The notes beneath the pieces are model-generated. The model was not told the DNA's origin. It saw only the letters and a list, made by a program, of their open reading frames with translations, and did not search any database. DNA of 59,008 nt, from contig NZ_LN555523.1 in NCBI RefSeq assembly GCF_900015215.1, positions 2,383,682-2,442,689 on the forward strand. Direction: 5' to 3'. A program made the translations under genes and the position numbers. Source of the stretch: Romboutsia ilealis. Lineage in GTDB: Bacteria > Bacillota > Clostridia > Peptostreptococcales > Peptostreptococcaceae. This document shows positions 1 through 12,384 of the stretch, in pieces. Each line of letters begins with the position of its first letter. The first letter of the stretch is position 1.

Positions 1-11
1 ATATTTTTTGA

Positions 12-89
12 TGGTAGCGGTAACAGGAGTCGAACCTGTGACCTTTCGGGTATGAACCGAACGCTCTAGCCAACTAAGCTATACCGCCA
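12..89 (-). tRNA. tRNA-Met (CAU), elongator
   Basis: Cloverleaf on the minus strand with encoded CCA; anticodon loop TTCATAC. The 5' end GGCGGTATAGC is like elongator tRNA-Met of Bacillus, not initiator or Ile2. It is the last tRNA of the array visible here; the array's terminator lies beyond the left edge. Confidence 0.93.
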
Positions 90-98
90 CAACAATTA

Positions 99-174
99 TG
101 GTGCCCAGAGGCGGAATCGAACCACCGACACGGGGATTTTCAGTCCCCTGCTCTACCGACTGAGCTATCTGGGC
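99..174 (-). tRNA. tRNA-Phe (GAA)
   Basis: Minus-strand cloverleaf with encoded CCA; acceptor GCCCAGA pairs with TCTGGGC; anticodon loop CTGAAAA. Part of the 5S-tRNA array. Confidence 0.95.
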
Positions 175-182
175 GCAACAAT

Positions 183-259
<77 letters not shown>

Positions 260-269
260 TAATTGTTAA

Positions 270-346
270 TGGTCGAGGTGGAGGGACTCGAACCCCCGGC
301 CCCATGGTCCCAAACCACGTGCGCTACCAAACTGCGCTACACCTCG
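270..346 (-). tRNA. tRNA-Pro (UGG), copy 1
   Basis: Minus-strand cloverleaf with CCA; anticodon loop TTTGGGA; acceptor CGAGGTG/CACCTCG. Identical in sequence to the copy at 555-631, which points to duplication inside the array. Confidence 0.95.
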
Positions 347-383
347 AAGTTATTAAAATTCATTTTATTTATTTTTTTATAAG

Positions 384-459
384 TGGCAGGGGTGGAGGGA
401 CTCGAACCCCCGGCGCACGGTTTTGGAGACCGACGCTCTACCAACTGAGCTACACCCCT
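384..459 (-). tRNA. tRNA-Trp (CCA)
   Basis: Minus-strand cloverleaf with CCA end and G discriminator; anticodon loop CTCCAAA; acceptor AGGGGTG/CACCCCT. Confidence 0.95.
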
Positions 460-467
460 ATAAAATT

Positions 468-544
468 TGGTGGACCATCAGGGACTCGAACCCCAGACCT
501 ACCGGTTATGAGCCGGGCGCTCTAACCAACTGAGCTAATGGTCC
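468..544 (-). tRNA. tRNA-Ile2 (CAU, lysidine type)
   Basis: Minus-strand cloverleaf with CCA; anticodon loop CTCATAA. The body (acceptor GGACCAT, D-arm TAGCTCAGTTGG) resembles Bacillus tRNA-Ile2 and not the elongator tRNA-Met at 12-89, so the CAU anticodon is most likely modified to lysidine-AU by TilS (gene at 16493-17878). The identity rests on remembered family sequences. Confidence 0.8.
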
Positions 545-554
545 ACGTTATTAA

Positions 555-631
555 TGGTCGAGGTGGAGGGACTCGAACCCCCGGCCCCATGGTCCCAAAC
601 CACGTGCGCTACCAAACTGCGCTACACCTCG
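555..631 (-). tRNA. tRNA-Pro (UGG), copy 2
   Basis: Minus-strand cloverleaf with CCA, identical to the tRNA-Pro at 270-346; anticodon loop TTTGGGA. Confidence 0.95.
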
Positions 632-637
632 AATTAA

Positions 638-730
638 TGGCGGAGAAGGAGGGATTCGAACCCTCGCACCGGTTTAATCCAGCCTAATCCCTTAGCAGGG
701 GATCCTCTTGAGCCACTTGAGTACTTCTCC
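638..730 (-). tRNA. tRNA-Ser (GCU)
   Basis: Minus-strand class II tRNA with a long variable arm (93 nt with CCA); anticodon loop CTGCTAA; acceptor GGAGAAG/CTTCTCC. Confidence 0.94.
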
Positions 731-744
731 ATTTATTAAATTAA

Positions 745-833
<89 letters not shown>

Positions 834-836
834 ACT

Positions 837-912
837 TGGTGATCCATCCGCGACTCGAACGCGGGACACCCTGATTAAAAGTCAGGTGCTCTACCGACTG
901 AGCTAATGGATC
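837..912 (-). tRNA. tRNA-Lys (UUU)
   Basis: Minus-strand cloverleaf with CCA; anticodon loop CTTTTAA; acceptor GATCCAT/ATGGATC. Confidence 0.95.
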
Positions 913-923
913 AAATATTAATT

Positions 924-999
924 TGGCAGGGGATGCAGGACTCGAACCTACGCATGTAGCAGTCAAAGTGCTATGCCTTACCGACTTGGCGAATCCCCT
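924..999 (-). tRNA. tRNA-Gln (UUG)
   Basis: Minus-strand cloverleaf with CCA and G discriminator; anticodon loop CTTTGAC; acceptor AGGGGAT/ATCCCCT. Confidence 0.94.
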
Positions 1000-1007
1000 A
1001 TATAAAG

Positions 1008-1084
<77 letters not shown>

Positions 1085-1102
1085 ACATTATATTATAGAT
1101 CA

Positions 1103-1176
1103 TGGAGCGGGTGAAGGGGATCGAACCCTCACAGCCGGCTTGGAAGGCCGGAACTCTACCATTGAGCTACACCCGC
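1103..1176 (-). tRNA. tRNA-Gly (UCC)
   Basis: Minus-strand cloverleaf with CCA, 74 nt; anticodon loop CTTCCAA; acceptor GCGGGTG. Confidence 0.94.
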
Positions 1177-1185
1177 ATATTTAAT

Positions 1186-1260
1186 TGGTGACCCATAGGG
1201 GAATCGAACCCCTGTTACCGCCGTGAAAGGGCGGTGTCTTGACCGCTTGACCAATGGGCC
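1186..1260 (-). tRNA. tRNA-Glu (UUC), copy 1
   Basis: Minus-strand cloverleaf with CCA; anticodon loop CTTTCAC; acceptor GGCCCAT. Identical to the tRNA-Glu at 58929-59003 in the second cluster, so the two form a direct repeat about 57.7 kb apart. Confidence 0.95.
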
Positions 1261-1265
1261 ATTTT

Positions 1266-1341
1266 TGGTTGCGGAGGCAGGACTCGAACCTGCGACCTTC
1301 GGGTTATGAGCCCGACGAGCTGCCAACTGCTCCACCCCGCG
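1266..1341 (-). tRNA. tRNA-fMet (CAU), initiator
   Basis: Minus-strand cloverleaf with CCA; 5' C unpaired and CGCGGGGTGGAGCAG start, with GGG/CCC pairs in the anticodon stem, the hallmarks of the initiator. Anticodon loop CTCATAA. Confidence 0.95.
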
Positions 1342-1350
1342 ATATTAATA

Positions 1351-1439
1351 TGGTGCCGAAGACCGGAATCGAACCGGTACGAGAGGTAAGTCCCGCAGGA
1401 TTTTAAGTCCTGTGCGTCTGCCAGTTCCGCCACTTCGGC
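1351..1439 (-). tRNA. tRNA-Leu (UAA)
   Basis: Minus-strand class II tRNA with long variable arm and CCA; anticodon loop CTTAAAA; acceptor GCCGAAG/CTTCGGC. First tRNA after 5S in the transcript. Confidence 0.94.
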
Positions 1440-1444
1440 ATACC

Positions 1445-1562
1445 ACGTGGCTACGTGCTACTCTCCCAGGCGGTCGCCCACCAAGTACCATCGCCGCTAA
1501 AGAGCTTAACTTCTGTGTTCGGTATGGGAACAGGTGTATCCTCTTTGCTATAATAACCACAT
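1445..1562 (-). rRNA. 5S ribosomal RNA
   Basis: Minus strand. Terminal stem formed by ATGTGGTTA at the 5' side and TAGCCACGT at the 3' side; the internal CCGAACACAGAAGTTAAG segment is typical of 5S. It sits between 23S and sixteen tRNAs and has its own promoter at 1596-1624. Ends are set from the stem, so they may be off by a few bases. Confidence 0.93.
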
Positions 1563-1595
1563 TATATGTTTGCCCTTCTCTCAAGGACAAGTATA

Positions 1596-1624
1596 ATATT
1601 AACATTTTCGATTAATAATGTCAA
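1596..1624 (-). promoter_or_regulatory. sigma-A promoter of the 5S-tRNA array
   Basis: On the minus strand, TTGACA (1619-1624) and TAATAT (1596-1601) are separated by 17 bp. The sequence from about -50 to +25 closely matches the 16S promoter at 6637-6665, including a shared ACTTGTCCTT...AGGGCAAA start region. This implies that 5S and the tRNAs can be made independently of 23S and under the same control as the rRNA operon. No terminator is visible between 23S and this promoter, so read-through is also possible. Confidence 0.8.
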
Positions 1625-1653
1625 TACTTTTTTATAAAGTTTTTTCAAAGTTA

Positions 1654-1678
1654 GTACTCTGAAAACTGCATACCATTT
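1654..1678 (-). other. 23S processing stem, 3' arm
   Basis: This 25-nt segment just after 23S is complementary (23 of 25 positions) to the leader arm at 4715-4739. The pair would bring both ends of pre-23S together as a double-stranded processing site, presumably for RNase III or Mini-III. Confidence 0.8.
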
Positions 1679-1695
1679 AATTCCATCATTTCTTT

Positions 1696-4592
<2,897 letters not shown>

Positions 4593-4714
4593 AGTTATTA
4601 AAAAGTTATCGCTACTGAACAAACTTCGTATTCACTCAGTTTATTCCAGTGCTTAAAAGTGTAATTTTAAAGACTTTTCTTGTCTATATATGTTTAAAAT
4701 GATGTCATATCACT

Positions 4715-4739
4715 AAATGTTATGCAGTTTTCAAAGTAC
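4715..4739 (-). other. 23S processing stem, 5' arm, with boxA-like sequence
   Basis: Lies between tRNA-Ala and 23S. Reads GTACTTTGAAAACTGC on the minus strand, like the boxA antitermination element of Bacillus rRNA leaders, and is complementary to the 3' arm at 1654-1678. A boxA role is inferred from resemblance; the complementarity is visible directly. Confidence 0.7.
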
Positions 4740-4744
4740 AAACA

Positions 4745-4820
4745 TGGTGGAGATGAGGAGGATCGAACTCCTGACCCCTTGCGTGCAAGGCAAGTGCTCT
4801 CCCAGCTGAGCTACACCCCC
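4745..4820 (-). tRNA. tRNA-Ala (UGC), rRNA spacer
   Basis: Minus-strand cloverleaf with CCA in the 16S-23S spacer; anticodon loop CTTGCAC; acceptor GGGGGTG with CATCTCC through G-U pairs. The only tRNA in this spacer. Confidence 0.95.
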
Positions 4821-4922
4821 GTATTTATTTTTACAACGATATATATTTTATAGTATATGTCGAAGATTGTCAATAGAGTTTTTAATTTTTATTAAGAACC
4901 CTCAAAATTAAACAGTAGGTAA

Positions 4923-6436
<1,514 letters not shown>

Positions 6437-6510
6437 AAAGTTGTTACCTGCTCAGACTAATCATTATCTGAATATCTGGCTTGGTTTGTTTAGTTTCAAT
6501 TCTATAAATT

Positions 6511-6538
6511 AACCTACTGTTTAATTTTCAAAGTTCTT
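6511..6538 (-). other. 16S processing stem, 5' arm
   Basis: The leader segment here is complementary along about 25 positions to the trailer at 4894-4920, interrupted by a short ACTTTG/CCCTC mismatch. The pair forms the pre-16S processing stem. The arm contains a boxA-like GAACTTTGAAAA. Confidence 0.7.
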
Positions 6539-6636
6539 ATTTCAACTTCTTAAGTTTACCAAAGTTATTTTTCTTTGTCAACTTATTTTTTTAAGCTATT
6601 TTCTTTCGTTTTGCCCTTTTCTTAAGGACAAGTATA

Positions 6637-6665
6637 ACTATACCATCTTATTTTTATATCGTCAA
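6637..6665 (-). promoter_or_regulatory. rRNA operon promoter (before 16S)
   Basis: Minus strand: TTGACG (6660-6665), 17-bp spacer, TATAGT (6637-6642), about 200 nt before 16S. The initially transcribed region ACTTGTCCTTAAG...AGGGCAAAA is shared with the promoter before 5S (1596-1624). Other rRNA promoters further upstream are not evident. Confidence 0.8.
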
Positions 6666-6690
6666 TACTTTTTTTAACTTTTTTATATTT

Positions 6691-6864
6691 TTATTTTGCA
6701 ATTTTATCTTCATATACGTAAGTTCTTGTTTTCCCAACAGGTCTAACTTTTATCCTCGTTGACTTATTATAAATTTTTATAGCATCGTTACAAAAATAAA
6801 TCATAACATCTAATACCAATAAAATAATACTTATTAAACATCCCCAGTTAATTATTTGACTCAT
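6691..6864 (-). CDS. small membrane protein, 57 aa (hypothetical)
   Basis: A short frame starting ATG at 6864 behind a GGGGGA ribosome binding site, with an in-frame stop just upstream. The product starts MSQIINWGCLISIILLVLDV. It has one hydrophobic stretch (about residues 4-25) followed by a basic, cytoplasmic-looking tail rich in Lys and Arg that ends YVYEDKIAK. It lies directly upstream of the rRNA promoter and reads toward it, with only about 25 bp from its stop to the -35 box. I do not recognise a family. The good ribosome binding site, the coherent membrane-plus-tail layout and the drop in AT bias support a real gene. Confidence 0.6.
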   Translation of the reverse strand: MSQIINWGCLISIILLVLDVMIYFCNDAIKIYNKSTRIKVRPVGKTRTYVYEDKIAK

Positions 6865-7368
6865 AGTTCATTCCCCCAATTTAATATTTTAGTTAATATT
6901 CTTAATGATTATACATATTTCCTTTATAAAAATTTCGTTTTATAATTCTATAATGCTATACTTTACTTTTATTTTTTTCACTAAAATTACTTTATTTACA
7001 TTTTTTTATATACTTTACTGAAATTTAGTGTTTATATTTTTCATCTTATAACTTAAATTTCATACTCAAAGTAACTTTATTTTTAAGTTAAATATTTACA
7101 ATTTATATAATTAAATTGATTTATTATCTTAAATTTATAATAAAATCACACCTGCTATAAATCCAATATGTATGAAATTATATTTGATTTTTAATATAAC
7201 TTCTAAAATATCTAAATATCAATATAACAATTAAACATATCTAAACATAAATATTATATTTTTATTTTCTATTTATTGAAAATCATAATATTCTATATTT
7301 TTCATTTTTAATGTTATCAATTATAATTTTAATATCCTCATTTTTCAAACATTAAAAGTTTTAGGCAT
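6865..7368. other. AT-rich intergenic region
   Basis: About 500 bp, extremely AT-rich. I see no open frame with a ribosome binding site, no clear hairpin terminator and no tRNA. It must contain the promoter of the small protein at 6691-6864, but no convincing -35/-10 pair stands out. Confidence 0.5.
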
Positions 7369-7564
7369 AAAAAATTCACTTCGCTTGAGCGACGTGTCGG
7401 CGAAACAGTTCATATCGCCAACGACTTCGTCCGTTGCTTGAGCCACTGAGTGGGCGAAGCATTTCAAAATCTTTTTTACGCTCAAAAACAATTTATTGAT
7501 ATTACTTACATTCAAAAGTTATCCACATTTTTAAAAATATTATAATATCCTTAAGCGTAAAAAA
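7369..7564. repeat. terminator-associated hairpin repeat, copy 1 (long form)
   Basis: Member of a family also found at 26778-26973, 30978-31046, 36139-36238 and 40978-41054. Read on the plus strand: an A-run, ATTCACTTCGC, a hairpin with TTGAG bulge (TTCGC-TTGAG-CGAC-GT-GTCG-GCGAA design), then CGCCAACG...CCGTTGC. A second TTGAG hairpin (CCAC-TGA-GTGG) and a 93-bp unit follow; the unit (7472-7564) is bounded by the inverted repeats TTTTTTACGCTCAA and TTAAGCGTAAAAAA. It abuts the lysS terminator. A perfect DnaA-box sequence TTATCCACA lies at 7519-7527. Nearly identical in layout to copy 2. Confidence 0.85.
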
Positions 7565-7604
7565 GGATTGTCTATTGATTACAAATCATACACAATCCTT
7601 TTTT
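7559..7604 (-). terminator. lysS terminator
   Basis: Inverted repeat aaaaaaggattgt / acaatcctttttt; on the minus strand it ends in a T-run that is also the edge of repeat copy 1. Confidence 0.8.
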
Positions 7605-7611
7605 ACAAATA

Positions 7612-9132
7612 TTATTCTTCTATTTTATTTTGGTTATTTTCTATAGGTTTCATTGTAGGGAATAATATAACATCTCTTATAGACGGAGAGTTAGTTAATA
7701 ACATCATAACTCTATCTATACCTATTCCAAGACCACCTGTAGGAGGTAAACCTACTTCTAAAGCGTTTATGAAGTCTTCATCCATATCACAAGCTTCGTC
7801 ATCGCCTAATTCTTTCTTTCTCAATTGATCCATGAATCTTCCTTTTTGATCAATTGGGTCATTTAACTCAGAGAATGCATTAGCTAATTCCCATTTATTT
7901 GCGAAAGCTTCAAATCTATCTGTTTTTCTTGGGTCTTCTACATTTCTCTTAGCAAGAGGCGATACTTCAACTGGATGATGAGTTATAAATGTAGGTTGAA
8001 TTAACTTATCTTCACCAAATTCTTCGAAGAATGCATTTATAACCTCTCCTCTTCTCATTCCAGGAGTTATTTCTATTCCTTTTTCTTTAGCTATTGCTAA
8101 AGCTTCTTCATCTGTATTTATAGTAGAGAAATCTACACCAGTATATTCCTTAACACATTCTTCCATAGTCATTCTTCTCCATGGAGGTGTAAAGTCTATT
8201 TCTGTTCCTTGGTAGTTTATTTTCATGCTTCCTGTAGCAGCCTCAGCCATATGAGCTATAACATTTTCAGTTATTTCCATCATATCTGTATAATCTGCAT
8301 AAGCTTGGTATAATTCTATTGCAGTATACTCTGGATTATGCTTTATAGACATACCTTCATTTCTGAACATTCTACCCATTTCATATACTTTATCAAATCC
8401 ACCAACTATAAGTCTCTTTAAATATAATTCATTAGCTATTCTCATATACATCGGTATATCTAATGTATTATGATGAGTAACGAATGGTCTAGCATTTGCT
8501 CCACCAGCTATAGTATTTAATATTGGTGTTTCAACTTCTAAGAATCCTCTTTCATCTAAATACGATCTTAACGCTTTTAATGCTTTAGTTCTTGTTAAGA
8601 ATGCATCCTTAACTTCTGGATTAACTATTAAGTCTACATATCTTTGTCTATATCTTAAATCTTGATCTTTTAATCCATGATATTTTTCTGGTAATACTTG
8701 AAGTGATTTAGATAATAAAACTACTTCATTAGCCTTTACAGATATTTCTTCTTTCTTAGTCTTGAACACTTCACCTTCAACACCAATTATATCTCCTATA
8801 TCATATGTAGAGAATATAGAGTATTCTTCTTCCCCTATTCTATCTAATCTAACATAGCATTGGATTCTTCCATTTTGATCTTGTATATCTATAAATCCTG
8901 CTTTACCTTGGATTCTTTTACTCATTATACGACCAGCTATTTTAACTATCTTACCTTCAAATTCTTCAAAGTTTCCTTTTATTTCTGTAGAATTGCTAGT
9001 TCTGTCATATCTACTAACTTTAAAAGGATCTCTTCCCATGTCTTGTAATTTAGTTAATTTTTCTCTTCTTACTCTAAGTACTTCTGTAAGATCTTCTTGA
9101 AGTTGATCATTATTCATTTGGTCATTACTCAT
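7612..9132 (-). CDS. lysS: lysyl-tRNA synthetase (class II)
   Basis: Charges tRNA-Lys with lysine in the cytoplasm. 506 residues, the usual length. An N-terminal OB-fold anticodon-binding domain (about 60-165) precedes the class II core. Motif 2 FRNEG is at 256-260 and motif 3 GIGIDR at about 469-474. Start ATG at 9132 follows an ideal AGGAGGT. It is the last gene of dusB-greA-lysS (20 bp after greA) and ends at a strong terminator. The substrate tRNA-Lys(UUU) is encoded at 837-912. No T-box leader is visible before it. Confidence 0.97.
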   Translation of the reverse strand: MSNDQMNNDQLQEDLTEVLRVRREKLTKLQDMGRDPFKVSRYDRTSNSTEIKGNFEEFEGKIVKIAGRIMSKRIQGKAGFIDIQDQNGRIQCYVRLDRIGEEEYSIFSTYDIGDIIGVEGEVFKTKKEEISVKANEVVLLSKSLQVLPEKYHGLKDQDLRYRQRYVDLIVNPEVKDAFLTRTKALKALRSYLDERGFLEVETPILNTIAGGANARPFVTHHNTLDIPMYMRIANELYLKRLIVGGFDKVYEMGRMFRNEGMSIKHNPEYTAIELYQAYADYTDMMEITENVIAHMAEAATGSMKINYQGTEIDFTPPWRRMTMEECVKEYTGVDFSTINTDEEALAIAKEKGIEITPGMRRGEVINAFFEEFGEDKLIQPTFITHHPVEVSPLAKRNVEDPRKTDRFEAFANKWELANAFSELNDPIDQKGRFMDQLRKKELGDDEACDMDEDFINALEVGLPPTGGLGIGIDRVMMLLTNSPSIRDVILFPTMKPIENNQNKIEE

Positions 9133-9152
9133 AGAGTTACCTCCTCAATTTA

Positions 9153-9632
9153 TTATCTTCTTATTTCTAATATTTCAAATTTAGCTACACCATCTGGAAC
9201 TTGAACATCAACTACATCTCCTATAGTTCTTCCTAAAAGAGCTTTTCCTACTGGAGATTCATTTGATATTTTACCTTCATATGGATCTGCTTCAGCCGAA
9301 CCAACTATTGTATATTCAACTTCTTCTTCAAAATCCATATCATTTACTTTAACTATTGAACCTATCGTTACAACATTTGAATCTATTTTACTTTCATCAA
9401 TGATAACTGCTCTTCTTATCATTGATTCTAATTTTATTATTCTTTCTTCAACTTGAGCTTGTTCATTTTTAGCTTCATCATACTCAGCATTTTCTGATAT
9501 ATCTCCAAAAGATATAGCAACCTTTATTCTATCAGCAACTTCTCTTCTTCTTACAGTCTTTAATATTTCTAATTCATCTTCTAATTTTTGATATCCTTCT
9601 TGAGTTAAAAGTATTTCCTTTTTTTCTTCCAT
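9153..9632 (-). CDS. greA: transcription elongation factor GreA
   Basis: Rescues backtracked RNA polymerase by stimulating its intrinsic transcript cleavage. 159 residues, typical. The N-terminal half is the charged coiled coil that enters the polymerase secondary channel, with acidic residues at the turn ([12 protein letters not shown], about 43-54). The C-terminal FKBP-like domain carries [10 protein letters not shown]. Start ATG at 9632 has AAGGAG upstream. It is followed 20 bp later by lysS, a gene pairing common in Firmicutes, and preceded by dusB without a terminator. Confidence 0.96.
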   Translation of the reverse strand: MEEKKEILLTQEGYQKLEDELEILKTVRRREVADRIKVAISFGDISENAEYDEAKNEQAQVEERIIKLESMIRRAVIIDESKIDSNVVTIGSIVKVNDMDFEEEVEYTIVGSAEADPYEGKISNESPVGKALLGRTIGDVVDVQVPDGVAKFEILEIRR

Positions 9633-9734
9633 AACCCCTACAACTCCTTCACTATATATTTAGGATTTCTCCCAAAGCCTATTTAAATTATTGCATATTT
9701 TGTTTTAATTTATGCGGTATATTATAGATTACTA

Positions 9735-10709
9735 TTATTCTAATGTCAAGCAATCTTGCATATAGCCTTTCAGCTTGTTAACTACCTCTTCGTAACTTTC
9801 AATTTTGTTTATTTCATCTCTAACTTTAGCCGAATTTCTAAGACCTTTTAAATACCATGCGATATGTTTCCTCATTTCTCTTACAGCAACATATTCTCCA
9901 TGTTCTTGCACTGCTAATTTTAAATGTTTCATAGCTGTATCTATTTTTTCTTCCAACGTAGGATCTGGCAATATCTCACCTGTTTGCATATAGTGATTTA
10001 TTCTTTTAAATATCCATGGGTTTCCTTGAGCACCTCTTCCTATCATTATAGCATCACAATTTGTTTTATTTAACATATTTATTGCATCTTCAACTTCAAA
10101 TACATCTCCATTACCTATAACAGGGATACTTACATTTTGTTTAACTTCTTTTATTATATCCCAATCTGCTTTTCCAGAGTAGTACTGCTCTCTAGTTCTA
10201 CCATGAACAGCTATTGCACTTATTCCACAATCTTGGGCAATTTTAGCAATTTCTACTGCATTTATACAAGTGTCATCCCAACCCTTTCTTATTTTAAGAG
10301 TAACTGGTTTTTCAGAATTATCTACTACAGCCCTTAAAACTTTAGCTGCTAATTCAGGATTTTTTAAAAGGGCTGAACCATCACCATTTTTTACAACTTT
10401 AGGTGCCGGACATCCCATGTTTATATCTAATATTTCATTAGGGTATGAGTTTAATATTTTTGCAGCCCCACCCATATATTCTGGATCTGATCCAAATATT
10501 TGTATTGCAACAGGATGTTCTTCTTCTTCTATTTTCAACATTTTCTTAGTGTTTTGGTCATCATAACATAAAGCTTTTGCATTAACCATTTCTGTATATA
10601 ACATTCCACAATCTTGTTCCTTGCAAATCAATCTAAATGGAAGGTCTGTTACTCCAGCCATAGGTGATAGAAAAACTTTATTATCTAAATTTAAGTTGCC
10701 TATTTTCAT
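9735..10709 (-). CDS. dusB: tRNA-dihydrouridine synthase DusB
   Basis: FMN-dependent reduction of uridine to dihydrouridine in tRNA D-loops. 324 residues, the usual size. TIM-barrel start LSPMAGVTDLPFR (14-26), catalytic Cys100 in NMGCPAPK, and the GNGD and IGRGAQGNPW flavin-phosphate segments are all visible. Start ATG at 10709 follows AAGGAG. It lies between the coaX terminator and greA, probably heading the dusB-greA-lysS transcript. All three serve translation or transcription. Confidence 0.95.
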   Translation of the reverse strand: MKIGNLNLDNKVFLSPMAGVTDLPFRLICKEQDCGMLYTEMVNAKALCYDDQNTKKMLKIEEEEHPVAIQIFGSDPEYMGGAAKILNSYPNEILDINMGCPAPKVVKNGDGSALLKNPELAAKVLRAVVDNSEKPVTLKIRKGWDDTCINAVEIAKIAQDCGISAIAVHGRTREQYYSGKADWDIIKEVKQNVSIPVIGNGDVFEVEDAINMLNKTNCDAIMIGRGAQGNPWIFKRINHYMQTGEILPDPTLEEKIDTAMKHLKLAVQEHGEYVAVREMRKHIAWYLKGLRNSAKVRDEINKIESYEEVVNKLKGYMQDCLTLE

Positions 10710-10746
10710 TTTTGTCTCCTTCTAAATTTAAAATTTATTAATATTT

Positions 10747-10783
10747 AAAAAAAGGAATTGGATTTATATTACCCAATTCCCCT
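10747..10783 (-). terminator. coaX terminator
   Basis: Inverted repeat ggaattgg / cccaattcc immediately after the coaX stop, followed on the minus strand by a run of seven T. It separates the panT-coaX unit from dusB, 35 bp downstream. Confidence 0.8.
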
Positions 10784-10786
10784 ATT

Positions 10787-11557
10787 CTATTCTTTATTCT
10801 TTTCGTGTAAAATTCTTAAACCATCTAAAGTTAAAAATCTATCTACATGATCTATACTTTTAGTTTCCGAAGCAATAAGAGTAGATAAACCACCTGTTGC
10901 TATAACCTTAACATTTTCTTGGTTTAACTCTCTCTTCATCATTTCTATTATCTTTTCAACTGATCCTACATAACCATATATTATTCCAGCTTGCATAGCA
11001 GATACTGTATTCTTACATATAACTGAACCTGGTTTAACTAATTCTACCCTAGGAAGTTTAGACGCTCTTTGGAATAATGCTTCACTAGATATTTTCAAAC
11101 CTGGTACTATAGTTCCACCTAAGTAGTCTGCATTATTTGTTATAGCACAGAACGTAGTAGCTGTACCAAAATCAACCACTATAACAGGTGTACCATATTT
11201 TTCAACACATGCGACTGCATTAACTATTCTATCTGCTCCAACTTGTTTAGGGTTATCATATTTTATATTTAATCCAGTCTTTATACCTGGTCCTACAACT
11301 TTAGGTTGTTTTTTACAATACTTTTTACAAAAGTTTTCAAGAGAATGCATAACATCAGGAACTACAGATGATATTATAACATCTTCTACACAATTCATAT
11401 CTATTTTTTCATGCTGAAATAAGTTACTTATTAAAATTCCATATTCATCAGATGTTTTATATTTATCCGTAGTTATTCTCCAATACCTTATAAGCTCTTT
11501 ACCTTTATATAGCCCCAAAACCATATTGGTATTTCCAACGTCAAATACTAAAAGCAT
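10787..11557 (-). CDS. coaX: type III pantothenate kinase
   Basis: Phosphorylates pantothenate, the first step of coenzyme A synthesis. 256 residues, typical of the CoaX family. The phosphate-binding DVGNTN (6-11), VDFGTATTF (about 129-137) and GGTIVPG motifs of the ASKHA fold are intact. Start ATG at 11557. It follows the ECF substrate-binding gene by 18 bp and is terminated right after its stop. The pairing with a transporter points to an uptake-plus-phosphorylation unit for pantothenate. No coaA-type kinase is seen in the window. Confidence 0.95.
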   Translation of the reverse strand: MLLVFDVGNTNMVLGLYKGKELIRYWRITTDKYKTSDEYGILISNLFQHEKIDMNCVEDVIISSVVPDVMHSLENFCKKYCKKQPKVVGPGIKTGLNIKYDNPKQVGADRIVNAVACVEKYGTPVIVVDFGTATTFCAITNNADYLGGTIVPGLKISSEALFQRASKLPRVELVKPGSVICKNTVSAMQAGIIYGYVGSVEKIIEMMKRELNQENVKVIATGGLSTLIASETKSIDHVDRFLTLDGLRILHEKNKE

Positions 11558-11575
11558 ATATCATTAACCTTCTTT

Positions 11576-12247
11576 CTATTTTTTCCTTTTATTAAAAACT
11601 ACGCAAACAGCTGATACAACAAAGCCTCCAACAATTGATTCTGGTATTCCATTTGTTGCTACTAGTGTTAATATTAAAGTTTTTGCTGCTGATGCACTTT
11701 CTCCTAAAGCCTCCGCATATCTAGCTCCATACAGTATATATATCATCCCTAGTACAACCGCTGTGTTAACTAAAGATCCCATAACTCCTGTTATCCATCC
11801 AGATACAAAAACATTCTTAGTAAATTTAATAGTAAGTTTATAAACATAATAAGCTACTATACCTATAAGCATCCTTGGTAATACAGATACTAATGGATTT
11901 ACAAATGCAAAAGAAGTTATTGTAGGCATAGTAAGCGCTTTTAATAAACTTGTCGCTCCAAATATAAAACCTACTGTAATTCCAACTACAGGTCCTTCTA
12001 TTATTGCACCTATAATTACAGGTATATGCATTATAGTTGCATTAGTTGGTCCTATAGGAATAAATCCTAAAGGTGTCATAGATAACATAATAGAAATAGC
12101 TGATAACACTCCTATTATTGCCATCCTTCTAACATCAGTCTTCTTTTTTTGTCTTAATTTAACTTTTGAATCCTTTGGTGATTCCATCACAATCTCCACT
12201 TCTGATGGACTTAATACTTCTACTTCTGATGATTCCAAATTCCTCAT
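11576..12247 (-). CDS. panT: ECF transporter S component, probably for pantothenate
   Basis: Substrate-binding membrane subunit of an energy-coupling-factor vitamin transporter. 223 residues: a polar, acidic and then basic N-terminal extension (1-42), then about six hydrophobic segments. The TNATIMHIPVIIGAI segment in the first third is characteristic of S components. The shared ATPases and EcfT are not in the window, as expected for group II systems. The assignment to pantothenate is an inference from the 18-bp gap to coaX; another vitamin is possible. It has a separate sigma-A promoter (12356-12384) and a structured-looking leader of about 100 nt. Confidence 0.75.
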   Translation of the reverse strand: MRNLESSEVEVLSPSEVEIVMESPKDSKVKLRQKKKTDVRRMAIIGVLSAISIMLSMTPLGFIPIGPTNATIMHIPVIIGAIIEGPVVGITVGFIFGATSLLKALTMPTITSFAFVNPLVSVLPRMLIGIVAYYVYKLTIKFTKNVFVSGWITGVMGSLVNTAVVLGMIYILYGARYAEALGESASAAKTLILTLVATNGIPESIVGGFVVSAVCVVFNKRKK

Positions 12248-12264
12248 AAAAATACACCTCCGTT

Positions 12265-12285
12265 CCAGCTCATAAAAGATGCCGG
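12265..12285 (-). promoter_or_regulatory. hairpin just before the panT ribosome binding site
   Basis: Minus strand CCGGC and GCTGG can pair around an 11-nt loop, ending 3 nt before GGAGG of panT. The rest of the leader (to about 12349) has further short complementary stretches such as GACTT/AAGTC. It resembles no riboswitch I know. A regulatory function is speculative. Confidence 0.3.
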
Positions 12286-12355
12286 ACTTCTAAATTTTAT
12301 TTTTCGCTATAGTAAAGTCAAGCTCTAAAAATTAGATACCTGCTATAACAAAACA

Positions 12356-12384
12356 ATTGTATCAATAGTAATTTACATTGTCAA
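12356..12384 (-). promoter_or_regulatory. sigma-A promoter of panT-coaX
   Basis: Minus strand TTGACA (12379-12384), 17-bp spacer, TACAAT (12356-12361). The -35 box overlaps the last codons and stop of the upstream peptidase gene. It gives a leader of about 100 nt. Confidence 0.75.

Noticed and set aside
468..544. CAU tRNA as a second elongator tRNA-Met
   Set aside because: Its body matches tRNA-Ile2, and tilS is present; the elongator Met gene is at 12-89.
9633..9734. T-box leader for lysS or greA
   Set aside because: No T-box sequence (TGGNACCGCG) and no stem before a terminator; lysS follows greA by only 20 bp.
12248..12349. Tetrahydrofolate or preQ1 riboswitch before the ECF gene
   Set aside because: I compared the leader with the consensus as I remember it for both classes and found no match.
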